From Lientehia hominis (GTDB lineage: Bacteria; Bacillota; Clostridia; Lachnospirales; Lachnospiraceae), in the NCBI RefSeq assembly GCF_021044755.1, contig NZ_JAJNOR010000004.1, forward strand, positions 124,001 through 188,000: DNA of 64,000 nt, in the 5' to 3' direction. The position numbers and the translations under genes are program-made. Positions 7,706-16,353 of the stretch are shown one piece after another. The notes beneath the pieces were generated by a model that was not told the origin of the DNA, ran no database searches, and worked only from the letters and a program-made list of their open reading frames with translations. Every line of letters begins with the position of its first letter. The stretch's first letter is position 1.

Positions 7706-8533
7706 ATGGGAGAAACGATACTGGAAGTATCACATCTGAGTTATTTATACGGAAACGATCAGGAGGCTCTTCAGGATGTGAGCGTCTCCATGGAGAAGGG
7801 AGAGAAGATAGCGGTCATCGGTTCCAACGGGGCCGGGAAATCCACGTTTTTCCTGAATCTGAACGGCGTGCTGACTCCCCATGAGGGAACGGTATCCTAT
7901 CGGGGCAGGGTAATCACAAAGAGCAAAAAGGATTTGAATTATCTTCGGAAAAATGTAGGCATCGTGTTTCAGGACGCGGACAATCAGATCATTGCATCTA
8001 CCGTGTTCCAGGAGGTGTCTTTCGGTCCCATGAATCTGAAGCTCACGAAAGAAGAGGTAACAGAGCGGGTAAAAGAAGCTCTTTCGTACATGAACATAAC
8101 CAGGATGCGGGACCGGGCGCCCCATTATCTGAGCGGGGGAGAAAAAAAGCGGGTCAGCATCGCCGATATCATAGCCATGAAGCCGGAAGTGATCATTTTT
8201 GATGAGCCCACTGCGTCTTTGGATCCTATGAATGCTTCTATGCTGGAGGAAGTCCTCAAAAAGCTGGAACAGGAGGGAAGGACGATTCTGATCTCCACCC
8301 ATGATATTGATTTTGCCTACCGATGGGCAGAACGGATTTTGGTGTTCGAGGGAGGAAGGATCATAGCCGACGGAAAGCCGGTGGAAATTTTCCAGAATGA
8401 TGAGGTCCTTGCCCGGGCGAATCTGAGGAAACCGACTTTTCTGGAGGTGTTTGAGACGCTGGAGCAAAAAGGGCTTGTTAAGGGTGATTCTTATCCGCGG
8501 GATATCCAATCATTTCGTGCGCTGTTTAAATAG
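7706..8533 (+). CDS. cbiO: Energy-coupling factor ABC ATPase (CbiO family)
   Basis: A 275-residue ATPase that drives the preceding CbiQ. Motifs: Walker A GSNGAGKST (about 39-47), Q-loop GIVFQDADNQII (about 88-99; the QDADNQ form is typical of CbiO/EcfA), signature LSGGEKKR (about 141), Walker B VIIFDEPTASLD (about 161) and STHDIDFA with the switch His (about 197). The frame is open from 7508 but the ATG at 7706 is preceded by AAAGGCGGAAAG and matches the family N-terminus. Single ATPase, so likely a homodimer. Last gene of the metal operon. Confidence 0.92.
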   Translation: MGETILEVSHLSYLYGNDQEALQDVSVSMEKGEKIAVIGSNGAGKSTFFLNLNGVLTPHEGTVSYRGRVITKSKKDLNYLRKNVGIVFQDADNQIIASTVFQEVSFGPMNLKLTKEEVTERVKEALSYMNITRMRDRAPHYLSGGEKKRVSIADIIAMKPEVIIFDEPTASLDPMNASMLEEVLKKLEQEGRTILISTHDIDFAYRWAERILVFEGGRIIADGKPVEIFQNDEVLARANLRKPTFLEVFETLEQKGLVKGDSYPRDIQSFRALFK

Positions 8534-8555
8534 TTTTATATTCAAAATATTTTAC

Positions 8556-8584
8556 TTGCCAAATATATCAGGATGCGTTATAAT
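8556..8584 (+). promoter_or_regulatory. Promoter for the SCP2-like/alcohol dehydrogenase pair
   Basis: TTGCCA (8556-8561), 17-bp spacer, TATAAT (8579-8584), just after cbiO ends. Confidence 0.7.
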
Positions 8585-8644
8585 GCGGTTGGTGAACATG
8601 AAATAGATCTGTCCCGTGGGGACGGCGGTCGTTCAGGAGGAATT

Positions 8645-9277
8645 ATGAGCCAGCTGGTATTGGAAGCATTGGATACAAGGACGGCGGACGTCTGGCAGAT
8701 GTCCGCACGTAAAAAAAGGAGTCTTGCGGTGAAGAAGGGAATTTCTGCCGTTATACTCCATTTTTTATTTTATGGACTCGAAGTGCTGAATCAGAAAGAA
8801 GAGAAGGTCCGGGCAGAGGTCGGGGACTGGGAAGAAGATTTTACTTTCGGTATCGGAATGGGAGAAAAGGCACCAGCTCTTTATATGAAGAAGACGAAAA
8901 ACCGCCTTGTCCGGCTTTCGGCTGCCATAACGGTGCCGGAGGATATGGATCTGATGATTCGTTTTAAAAGTGTGGATGCGGCGTTTGCAGTGATGTCAGG
9001 ACAGATTGGAGTGGCGGGTTCCTATGCGCGCCATGGCTTTATGCTGAAGGGAGACATTGCGAGGGCGATGTCCGTGGTCAGATGTATGGATTTGGCGGAG
9101 GCTTATCTGTTTCCCCGCTTCCTTTCCAGGAAGATATTAAAAGAAGTGCCGAAAAAGAATATGGGGATCATCCGCACTTATCTGGCTGTGGCCGGCAGGA
9201 TGATCCGGTTTGAATCAGGAAAACGAGAGAATAAGCGACAGGATGGAGGCAGGCAGAATGTTACCGGATTACTATGA
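8645..9277 (+). CDS. Hypothetical protein, SCP2-like lipid-binding fold suspected
   Basis: A 210-residue soluble protein; start at 8645 behind CAGGAGGAATT rather than the longer frame from 8573. Not clearly recognised. The middle part (about residues 95-160: RFKSVDAAFAVMSGQIGVAG ... MLKGDIARAMSVVRCMD) has the rhythm of SCP2 sterol-carrier domains, in which a strand DAAF/VMSG is followed by GDIA and a helix. No signal peptide or membrane helix. Its last 20 nt overlap the start of an iron-type alcohol dehydrogenase, so the two are translated together and probably share a pathway, perhaps handling a hydrophobic alcohol or aldehyde (inference). Confidence 0.55.
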   Translation: MSQLVLEALDTRTADVWQMSARKKRSLAVKKGISAVILHFLFYGLEVLNQKEEKVRAEVGDWEEDFTFGIGMGEKAPALYMKKTKNRLVRLSAAITVPEDMDLMIRFKSVDAAFAVMSGQIGVAGSYARHGFMLKGDIARAMSVVRCMDLAEAYLFPRFLSRKILKEVPKKNMGIIRTYLAVAGRMIRFESGKRENKRQDGGRQNVTGLL

Positions 9278-10445
9278 ATTTCAGCACAGTACGAAGATGA
9301 TTTCGGGAAAGTCGGCTCTGGAAAATATACCGGCAGAGCTGGTCATGCTGGGCTCCAGACGTCCTATGATACTTTCCGACCGGATACTTCACGAGATTGG
9401 TACGTTGTCTGTGGTGTGTGATGCGCTGTGTGCGGAGGGAATATCCATTGGAGCGGTGTTTCACGATATTCCGGCAGATTCATCATCTGCCGTTGTGAAT
9501 CAGATCGCAGAAAGATACAGAGAATGCGGATGCGACGGACTTGTGGCGGTAGGAGGCGGATCGGTGCTGGATACGGCAAAAGGAGTCCGTATGCTCCTTT
9601 CGCAGCGGGTTGAAGACATCATGGAGCTTCTTGGATGTGAGATCATGGGCAGGGGAAGACATATTCCCTTTGTAGCTGTGCCGACCACATCGGGCACAGG
9701 ATCAGAATCCACGCTGGTGGCGGTGATCAAGAATGCGGCGGATGGAATGAAGATGGAGTTCATCTCTTATTATCTGCAGCCAGATGTGACAGTCCTCGAT
9801 GTACGGATGACGGAGACGCTTCCGGCCAGGATGACGGCATCTACCGGTCTGGATACTCTCTGCCATGCCATAGAGGCTTGTACCTGTCTTCAGAAAAATC
9901 CGTTAAGCGACGCATATGGGACTGCGGCGATCCGCATGGTCGGAAAATATCTGGAGCGGGCGGTCAGGAATGGAAAAGATAAAGAAGCGAGGCTGGGCAT
10001 GGCAAATGCCGCCGCAATGGCCGGAGCCGCATTTTCCAACTCCATGGTTGGAGTGGTGCACGCGGCCGGTCATGCTCTGGGAAGTGTCTGCCATGTGCCG
10101 CATGCAGACGCTATGACGATTCTGCTGCCTTATTGTATGGAATACAACATGGATAAGCTGTCCGGAGCTTATGGAGAACTGCTTTTGTATCTGTGCGGCC
10201 CGGAGGCCTATGCAGGGACTGCCGCAGAGGAACGGGGGGAGGCCATGGTACAGGGGGTGCGTGTCCTAGAAAGAAGGCTTCACAAACTCTGCGGCCTGCC
10301 GATGACTCTCAGAGAAGCCGGGGTGGAAAGAAAAGATCTGGAGGCGGTGGCGGTGGCAGCGTTAAACGACGGAGCCATGATCGTCAATCCCAAGAAAGCG
10401 GATAAGGAGGACGTCCTCAGGATTCTGGAGAACGCGTACGCTTAG
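9258..10445 (+). CDS. Iron-containing alcohol dehydrogenase (group III)
   Basis: A 395-residue NAD(P)-dependent dehydrogenase interconverting alcohols and aldehydes/ketones in the cytoplasm. Visible: the cofactor loop GGGSVLDTAKG (about 95-105), PTTSGTGSE (about 137-145), a metal-binding Asp in the PDVTVLDVRMT region (about 175-185), DTLCHAIEA (about 200-208) with a ligand His, and GVVHAAGHALGSVCHVPH (about 263-280) with the last two ligand His. The start at 9258 follows GGAGGCAGG and overlaps the preceding gene by 20 nt. The 3' end overlaps the convergent Xre gene by 29 bp. Substrate not readable. Confidence 0.92.
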   Translation: MLPDYYEFQHSTKMISGKSALENIPAELVMLGSRRPMILSDRILHEIGTLSVVCDALCAEGISIGAVFHDIPADSSSAVVNQIAERYRECGCDGLVAVGGGSVLDTAKGVRMLLSQRVEDIMELLGCEIMGRGRHIPFVAVPTTSGTGSESTLVAVIKNAADGMKMEFISYYLQPDVTVLDVRMTETLPARMTASTGLDTLCHAIEACTCLQKNPLSDAYGTAAIRMVGKYLERAVRNGKDKEARLGMANAAAMAGAAFSNSMVGVVHAAGHALGSVCHVPHADAMTILLPYCMEYNMDKLSGAYGELLLYLCGPEAYAGTAAEERGEAMVQGVRVLERRLHKLCGLPMTLREAGVERKDLEAVAVAALNDGAMIVNPKKADKEDVLRILENAYA

Positions 10446-11508
10446 CGGCGCTGATCTTTGACTGGTACCGCGAGAGCAAAACGCGGTACCTTTCATTTTT
10501 TTTGAGAAATTCACATTTGGGATCTGTCTCCAGAAGCTTTAAAAGCGGGGTCAGGATCAGGGAATTGTAGTCGGGGGCCTGTTCTTTGCCGGATAAATGC
10601 CGGTATAAATAGGTATCTGAAAATTTCCAGGTCTTTTCCGCGGAATCGAGCAGAGATTCCATAAGAAAAATACTTTTCTTTTCCTCTTTTTCAGACACGG
10701 CGGTCAGAAACTGAGGGATGATCTTGTGATAATCCGGGAATTCGAACAGCTCCGCGCATTGACTGCAGATATCGGCAAATCTGGCTGCGTTCAGATGATT
10801 TCCAGTCTTTTGCTCCAGCTCAGACAAGGTCAGCAGAAGACTCCAGATTTCGCTGGCTTTCCAGTATAACAGCCGTTCATGGATTTTTTCTGCTTCTTCT
10901 GTTTTTCCTTCTTTTTCCAAAAGAGACGCCTGCAGCTGTCTTTTATCCAGGACGTTCGGTTCCGGGAGCAGATTGAGCATTTCCTGTGCTTTTTCAAAAT
11001 TTTCCTTTGTAATGTATTTGGATGCGAGCATGAATCTTGCCCCCATACGGATGCTTTCATCGCTGCTCTGAGCGGCCCGTTCATAAAGGGAGTTGATGGG
11101 CTCGTCATATTTTTCCTTATCTTCAGGCATCATGCCGGCCATGATCATGGCACCTTCCAGCAGCAGCGCCATATTGTGTATGAGCTTTGTGCTGTTTGGA
11201 TATTCTTTTATTATTTTCCGGACCTTTGAAAGACCTTTGTCGAAGCCCTCTTGTTTGATGATCTCCATCACTTCATTACTGAAGTTTACGATTTCCTGGT
11301 CGGTCACCTCTTCATGGAAGCACAGCAGGGTATTGAGATCCGTCTGAAGCAGGCGCGCCAAAGGGGGCAGCAGGGCAATATCCGGATTGGTGGCGCCGTT
11401 TTCCCATTTATTGACGGCAGGAGTAGAGACTCCCAGATAATCCGCAACCTGTTCCTGGGTAAGCCCGAGGGCTTTTCGTCGTTCTTTTATGATGTTCTGT
11501 ATCGGCAT
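10417..11508 (-). CDS. Xre-family transcriptional regulator with helical repeat C-terminus
   Basis: A 363-residue protein: N-terminal helix-turn-helix, residues 1-60 (KERRKALGLTQEQVADYLG, VSTPAVNKWENGATNPD), followed by about 300 residues of amphipathic helices of TPR type (for example EDKEKYDEPINSLYERAAQ, KEGKTEEAEKIHERLLYW). Such Xre-TPR proteins often respond to small peptides or control stress genes; the ligand here is unknown. The ATG at 11508 has AAAGGAAG before it and is preferred over the frame start 14 codons upstream. It runs tail-to-tail into the alcohol dehydrogenase. Confidence 0.85.
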   Translation of the reverse strand: MPIQNIIKERRKALGLTQEQVADYLGVSTPAVNKWENGATNPDIALLPPLARLLQTDLNTLLCFHEEVTDQEIVNFSNEVMEIIKQEGFDKGLSKVRKIIKEYPNSTKLIHNMALLLEGAMIMAGMMPEDKEKYDEPINSLYERAAQSSDESIRMGARFMLASKYITKENFEKAQEMLNLLPEPNVLDKRQLQASLLEKEGKTEEAEKIHERLLYWKASEIWSLLLTLSELEQKTGNHLNAARFADICSQCAELFEFPDYHKIIPQFLTAVSEKEEKKSIFLMESLLDSAEKTWKFSDTYLYRHLSGKEQAPDYNSLILTPLLKLLETDPKCEFLKKNERYRVLLSRYQSKISAAKRTRSPES

Positions 11509-11837
11509 TATGAACTTCCTTTCTTTTTGAAGTTTATGAAGGTCCTTCATCTGTCTTTATCATATCAGATTACCATTCCATATACCACTGAGCAGAAGTT
11601 AAATAAAAGTAAAATAAATTAGCGGGAGGTTAATTTTTGATGTCGTCCATTTCCAGCATTTCTATGTTACAATAGAAGAAAAAAATAATGGTATCATGCA
11701 ACAGCCGCTGTATTTTCTGACACTGTATTAATAGAAGAACGCGATTACCGCGGATACGTTGCAGCGTAAAATATGAGCATTTCAACAGGCCGGCAGGGAT
11801 GCCGGACGCTTTTGAGATGTCTGAAGGGCGGTGGAGT
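11509..11837. other. Intergenic region between Xre gene and sigma-factor gene
   Basis: About 330 bp holding the divergent control regions. A TACAAT box at 11668-11673 could be a -10 element for the sigma gene, but no matching -35 is convincing. No ORF or RNA recognised. Confidence 0.3.
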
Positions 11838-12398
11838 ATGGAACGATCAGAAGAGCTGCGCCTTATAAAATTGGCGAAAAAAGGAAATGTAGATGCCTTC
11901 GGGCAGCTGTATGAGGAAGTTTACAAGGATTTGTATCGGTTTGCACTTTTTATACTGAAAGAACCCCACGATGCGGAGGACGTAGTCGGGGATACGGTGA
12001 CGGCAGCCTTTGAGGGAATCCGGGGGCTTCGCCATGACGAAGCTTTTCGGAGCTGGATATTCCGTATCCTGACCAATAAATCCAAAAGGATGTTGAAGCA
12101 TTATGCGGAGCGGCCGGTGTTCGGGGAATTTGAGGCAGCGGCAGAAACAGAGGGGATGCAAGAGGAACATGGTGCCAGATCATCCGGCGCGGGCCAGGAA
12201 GATATACTTGATCTGTGGGATGCGTTTCAGCAGCTTTCTGAGGAGGACAGGGTGATCGTGGGACTGTCTTTTTTCGGAGGCTATAACAGCCAGGAAATCG
12301 CGGAGATGCTGAGGAAAAAGCCGGGTACTGTGAGATCCAGACAGAGCCGGGCTCTGGCTCGGATGAGGACGCATCTGTCCGGTTCCTACGGAATTTGA
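11838..12398 (+). CDS. ECF-family RNA polymerase sigma factor
   Basis: A sigma-70 family protein of about 186 residues. Region 2 is clear (LIKLAKKGNVDAFGQLYEEV, then ALFILKEPHDAEDVVGDTV and FRSWIFRILTNKSKR), as is region 4 (FQQLSEEDRVIVGLSFFGGY, SQEIAEMLRKKPGTVRSRQ). Region 3 is missing, as in ECF factors. The frame is open from 11799; the Met at 11838, about 9 nt after AAGGG, matches the family N-terminus. The next gene begins 28 bp later and encodes a membrane protein with a short cytoplasmic head, so this is probably a sigma/anti-sigma pair. Confidence 0.9.
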   Translation: MERSEELRLIKLAKKGNVDAFGQLYEEVYKDLYRFALFILKEPHDAEDVVGDTVTAAFEGIRGLRHDEAFRSWIFRILTNKSKRMLKHYAERPVFGEFEAAAETEGMQEEHGARSSGAGQEDILDLWDAFQQLSEEDRVIVGLSFFGGYNSQEIAEMLRKKPGTVRSRQSRALARMRTHLSGSYGI

Positions 12399-12426
12399 GA
12401 TCCGTTATGTGAAGGAGATGAATCGT

Positions 12427-14445
12427 ATGAGTGAAAGATGGGAGCAGGACCCCATGGATCAGAAATGGATAGAAGAGGCAAAAAAAACGGCGGGCATGGT
12501 CGAACCTCCGGAGAGGTTGTCTCCGGACAAGGTGACAGAAAAACTTAAACGGGAGAGTCGGAAGCCAAAACGTATAGTTGCCGGATATAAAGCGGCTGCA
12601 GCAGTGCTTCTTTTTTTGATCTTAGGCGGAGGAAGCTTTTGGCTGTTCCGACAGATCGGCAGGGACAATGCCGCGGTTCCGGACACCCGGATAAAAGGGC
12701 GCTCTGGTTTCCAGGCAGGCGAGGAACCGGCGGAAGGAGTGAGCCTGTCGGGCGGCTATAAGACAGCGTCTTCCTATGGAGAAATCTACGAGTATCTGAA
12801 GCAGCAGGAGGAGGACCGGACGGAAACGTATGCCGGAGAAACGGCTGCCGGTGCGCTGCCGGAGACGGCGGCACCTTCCGAGAACGGTATTGAGACGAAG
12901 GATGAAGCGGCGACTGCGGAAGTGAACCATTCGGAAACGAACACTCAGGTAGAAGGAGTGGACGAAAGCGATATCGTCAAGACAGACGGAAAATACCTAT
13001 ATGTGGTATATACGGGAGAAAACGCCGTGGGAGCCGTGCACATCATCGAGGCGAATGGCGGGGATATGAAGGAAGTGTCCAGGACGGGCCCTGTGACAGA
13101 CGGGGTCTACAAAGAGTATGATTCCGTACTGGAGCTCTATGTGGATGGGGATACGATGGTGGTACTCATGGACTGTTATAATGAGGCCGGAGAAAACTAT
13201 ACAGTGACGGCAGTTTATGATATAACAGACCGAGGCGACCCGAAACTGACAGGAATGCTGTCCCAGGACGGCGCTTATCATTCCAGCAGAAAAAACGGCA
13301 GCTATGTTTATGTGTTCACAAAAAAATACGCGGCGGCAGAATCGAAAGAAAATGACAGATCTTATATCCCCTATGTTGACAACGAGCCCGTGGCATATGA
13401 CCATATCCACTATCCGGAGAATGTGGCGGTGAGCTGTACTCTTGTGGCGGCCTCACTGGATATAACGTCCCCGGGCCGATTCTGTGATACGGAGGCGGTT
13501 TACTTTAGCGGGGATACCATGTATGTGAGCGGCGATGCCATATATGTGGCTGAACAGCTGTGGAGCAGCGGCAGCAGCAAAAGCCAGACAGAGATATTCA
13601 AGCTTTCCTATAAAGACGGCCAGATGGAGGTCTCGGCGAACAAGCGGTTCCTTGGACGGCTGAACGATCAGTTCTCTTTGGATCAGTATCAGGGTTATCT
13701 GAGGCTGGTCGCCACAGTTGACGATTATCAGAACGGCGGCGAGACAAACTCTTTGTATGTGATGGATGAAAATCTGGATATTGTGGGAAGCATCCATAAT
13801 CTTGCTCCCGGTGAACAGATTTATTCAGCCCGGTTCATGGGAGATACCGGATACTTTGTCACCTTCCGCCAGATGGATCCTTTGTTCAGTGTGGATCTGT
13901 CGGATCCGGAGAATCCGAAGATCATGGGAGAGCTTAAGATTACCGGTTTTTCCAGCTATCTGCATTTCTATGAAGACGACAAGCTTTTGGGCATCGGCAG
14001 AGAAGTAAATCCCAGGACCGGAGCTTTTGAAGGGATCAAGCTGTCCATGTTTGACATCGGCGACCCTTACGATGTGAAAGAACTGGATAAGACGGTCCTG
14101 GAGGACGCGGACGGAACCGCCGTACTGAATAATCACAAGGCGGCCCTCATCGACGTTTCCAAAAATCTGCTGGGCTTCTGTGTGACCGAGAATGTGGAGA
14201 GGAAAGATGGGGGATGGACAGAGATTTCCCGATACGTCGTATATTCTTACGAAGCGGGGAGCGGCTTCACAGAGAAACTTTCCATTGAGCTCAATGGAGA
14301 GGAGTCGGGATATCGGTATTACGATACACGGGGGCTTTATATCGCCAATACCTTGTATCTCGCCAACACAGGCCCTTTTGTGTCGGCGTATTCCCTGGAG
14401 AGCGGTGAAAAGCTGGGAGAGGTTCTTTTGGAGGAGGAACGGTAA
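12427..14445 (+). CDS. Membrane-anchored beta-propeller protein, possible anti-sigma factor
   Basis: A 672-residue protein: a 55-residue cytoplasmic head, one membrane helix (about 57-80, AAAAVLLFLILGGGSFWLF), a polar Glu/Thr/Ala linker, then a large extracellular part from about 165. The latter starts with HSETNTQVEGVDESDIVKTD and contains YLYVVYTG, the signature of the secreted beta-propeller family distantly related to WD40 (Beta_propel). Repeated four-strand units follow to the end. Lying just behind an ECF sigma gene, the charged head plus single helix is the layout of an anti-sigma factor, with the propeller as outside sensor; that role is inference. Start at 12427 is 9 nt after AAGGAG. 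Confidence 0.82.
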   Translation: MSERWEQDPMDQKWIEEAKKTAGMVEPPERLSPDKVTEKLKRESRKPKRIVAGYKAAAAVLLFLILGGGSFWLFRQIGRDNAAVPDTRIKGRSGFQAGEEPAEGVSLSGGYKTASSYGEIYEYLKQQEEDRTETYAGETAAGALPETAAPSENGIETKDEAATAEVNHSETNTQVEGVDESDIVKTDGKYLYVVYTGENAVGAVHIIEANGGDMKEVSRTGPVTDGVYKEYDSVLELYVDGDTMVVLMDCYNEAGENYTVTAVYDITDRGDPKLTGMLSQDGAYHSSRKNGSYVYVFTKKYAAAESKENDRSYIPYVDNEPVAYDHIHYPENVAVSCTLVAASLDITSPGRFCDTEAVYFSGDTMYVSGDAIYVAEQLWSSGSSKSQTEIFKLSYKDGQMEVSANKRFLGRLNDQFSLDQYQGYLRLVATVDDYQNGGETNSLYVMDENLDIVGSIHNLAPGEQIYSARFMGDTGYFVTFRQMDPLFSVDLSDPENPKIMGELKITGFSSYLHFYEDDKLLGIGREVNPRTGAFEGIKLSMFDIGDPYDVKELDKTVLEDADGTAVLNNHKAALIDVSKNLLGFCVTENVERKDGGWTEISRYVVYSYEAGSGFTEKLSIELNGEESGYRYYDTRGLYIANTLYLANTGPFVSAYSLESGEKLGEVLLEEER

Positions 14446-14459
14446 GGAAGGAAAGACAA

Positions 14460-15029
14460 ATGGAATATTTCGATATACTGACAGAGAACGGGAAGCTTAC
14501 AGGAGAGAAGAAAGCGAGGCGGCTGGTGCACAGGGACGGGGATTGGCATGGAGCTTCCCGCGTATGGATCGTGCGCCGGCTGCCGGAAGCAGACGGCAGT
14601 GAACGTGTACAGGTGCTCCTCCAGAGGCGCAGCGAGGAAAAGGACAGCTATCCGGGACTTTGGGATGTGGCGGCGGCGGGACACGTTTCTGCGGGAGACG
14701 GTTATCTGGAGACGGCGGTCCGGGAGACGAAGGAAGAACTTGGGATATCCCTGGAGTCTGGAGAGCTGCAGTTTCTGTTTTGCCTCAAGTCGGAAAGCAG
14801 CTGGGAATATCAGGGAATCAGCTACATCGACCGGGAGTTCCACTATGTGTTTCTGGTGGAGAAGGATGCCGGGCTTTCTGGGTTCCGCCTTCAGAAGGAA
14901 GAGGTGGAAGAGGTGCGCTGGATGGATGCCGAAGTGCTGTATCACAGACTTAAGGACGGAAGTATCCCGTCTTGTATCCACTGGGAAGAATATGAGAGAC
15001 TGTACGCTGTTCTGGCGGGGAAGGATTAA
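14460..15029 (+). CDS. Nudix hydrolase
   Basis: A 189-residue cytoplasmic hydrolase of nucleoside-diphosphate-linked compounds. The Nudix box is seen at about residues 76-98: GHVSAGDGYLETAVRETKEELG, with the REx2EE core intact and Asp in place of the first Glu, as in the IDI-like/YfcD group. The N-terminus (EYFDILTENGKLTG ... HRDGDWHGA) is also that group's pattern, in which the true substrate is often unknown. AAGGAAGG precedes the ATG; only 14 bp separate it from the propeller gene, so it may be in the same transcript. Confidence 0.88.
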   Translation: MEYFDILTENGKLTGEKKARRLVHRDGDWHGASRVWIVRRLPEADGSERVQVLLQRRSEEKDSYPGLWDVAAAGHVSAGDGYLETAVRETKEELGISLESGELQFLFCLKSESSWEYQGISYIDREFHYVFLVEKDAGLSGFRLQKEEVEEVRWMDAEVLYHRLKDGSIPSCIHWEEYERLYAVLAGKD

Positions 15030-15079
15030 ACGGCAGCCCTGAGGAAGTCGGAAGACATCGGAAAAAGGTAAGTTTAGGG

Positions 15080-15108
15080 TTGCAATTTGACGGAATTGCA
15101 TTTAGAAT
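15080..15108 (+). promoter_or_regulatory. Promoter with inverted repeat between -35 and -10
   Basis: TTGCAA (15080-15085), 17 bp, TAGAAT (15103-15108). Inside the spacer lies a perfect inverted repeat TGCAATT (15081-15087) / AATTGCA (15094-15100), a likely operator for the small gene that follows. Confidence 0.5.
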
Positions 15109-15161
15109 AGAACCCGTAGCCGGAAAAGGGTATCCGGTTTTCTGAAAGGGCGAATGAATTG

Positions 15162-15410
15162 ATGAAATACGGGTTTGAGGTGGAAGCCATCCAGGCGAAG
15201 AAAGGAAAGCTTCCGAGAGAAGAGAGAAACGATATAGCAGCGTATATTACCACCGTGGTAGTGGAAGCAGAAGAGGGAAGGAAGGCTTTTAGGAGACTGG
15301 CCAGCCAGGTGAACGGCAGGCTTTCCAGGGACTGTACGGATAAGTCGGCCACCATAACTCTTCCCGATTACAGCAGCTGTCAGGTCATGGTGCGTCTTAA
15401 ATCGTGCTGA
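15162..15410 (+). CDS. Small hypothetical protein
   Basis: An 82-residue protein not recognised. N-terminal half is charged (KYGFEVEAIQAKKGKLPREE), the middle has a helix of YITTVVVEAEEGRKAFRRL, the end a possible beta hairpin TLPDYSSCQVMVRLKSC. No signal peptide or membrane helix. Support for a real gene: its own promoter with an operator-like repeat, an AAAGGG site before the ATG, and a strong terminator 22 bp after the stop. Confidence 0.5.
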   Translation: MKYGFEVEAIQAKKGKLPREERNDIAAYITTVVVEAEEGRKAFRRLASQVNGRLSRDCTDKSATITLPDYSSCQVMVRLKSC

Positions 15411-15431
15411 TGCGGATACATGGATATATAA

Positions 15432-15480
15432 AAAGGACTACTGAAAAGCCGAATGGCTGCAGTAGTCCTTTGCTGTTTTA
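15432..15480 (+). terminator. Terminator after the small hypothetical gene
   Basis: Stem AAAGGACTACTG (15432-15443) / CAGTAGTCCTTT (15460-15471), 12 bp, with GCTGTTTTA after it. Confidence 0.75.
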
Positions 15481-16089
15481 TACCTTGCCCCACGGAGTGC
15501 GCCTGCCCGGGAGGGCATATCTTTGAATATCTTTTAAACAAATTTATCTTTGCAAACCAGAGGAGACAGGAGAAAGTCCGCTTCCCGCACCGAAATAAGC
15601 TTTTATTTGTTGTGAAAGCCATTGGAGCGGCCACGGAGGCCCGCTGCCGTAAGGCGTGCGGGCCCTGCGGATATCCGATTCTTTTCTGGAATCAGAAATA
15701 TGGCGCATGTTTGTAACGGTGCGGCAGACAGAAAACCGGCAGAATGATTCCGGGCCGGCCTAAAGGGGAGCGCCGCAGGGCAGCGGACGATGTTCCCCAG
15801 GCGGAGGAAGGCAGAAACGGAAATACCGATTCTGTTTCTGAGGGAACGGGAGACGGGAAATCATAAAGATTTCCTGTCGACATGTGAGCGGTACTGCCAA
15901 AGCGGAGATAAAGCGGCCCCTGCATCGCCAGCGAACCGAAATCGTGACGGTCCGGAACTTCTGCCGGTGCTGAACCGGAACTTGATCGGAGCTGATTATA
16001 AATGATTCCAAAAAGTATTTTGTATCATACCTTATCTCACGAAGTGCGCCTGTCCGGCAGGCTTGTATTAGGGACGCCCTTGGGTATGA
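15481..16089. other. Non-coding stretch bounded by two copies of a direct repeat
   Basis: About 610 bp with no convincing gene on either strand. The two ends share a diverged repeat of about 31 bp: ATACCTTGCCCCACGGAGTG and onward (15480-15510) and ATACCTTATCTCACGAAGTG and onward (16025-16055), both continuing GCGCCTG-C/T-CCGG. The repeats look like a dispersed intergenic element; the interior may be a relic of an insertion. Confidence 0.4.
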
Positions 16090-16353
16090 TCACGGAAGCG
16101 GCAGAAACAACTGGACCGGTTCAATCTTCAAAGCATGGCATATTTTAAAAACGGTGTCAAGAGAGCATTTTTGGAAAGCGTTGGGAGCTTCAATATGGCT
16201 CAGATAAGAACGGGATATTCCCACCATTTTAGCCAGCTGCTCCTGAGTGAGCTTAGCTTTTTTTCGGTAATAGGATATATGGTTGCCAAGGTCCAGGTAA
16301 TAATCAACGTTTTCAAATTGTACATAATAATCAGTCGGATGTTTTTCGCCCAT
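16090..16353 (-). CDS. Small Xre-family DNA-binding protein
   Basis: An 87-residue repressor-like protein made mostly of one helix-turn-helix domain: HISYYRKKAKLTQEQLAKMVGISRSYLSHIE (about 26-56) then a second-half helix CSLDTVFKICHALKIEPVQL. Start at the Met of MGEKHPTDYY (16353) behind AGAGGTG. No sensor domain. Stands alone in a non-coding neighbourhood; target unknown. Confidence 0.85.
   Translation of the reverse strand: MGEKHPTDYYVQFENVDYYLDLGNHISYYRKKAKLTQEQLAKMVGISRSYLSHIEAPNAFQKCSLDTVFKICHALKIEPVQLFLPLP

Noticed and set aside
15453..15716. 87-codon plus-strand ORF after the terminator
   Set aside because: No RBS, begins in the terminator hairpin, Cys-rich random-looking sequence without pattern.
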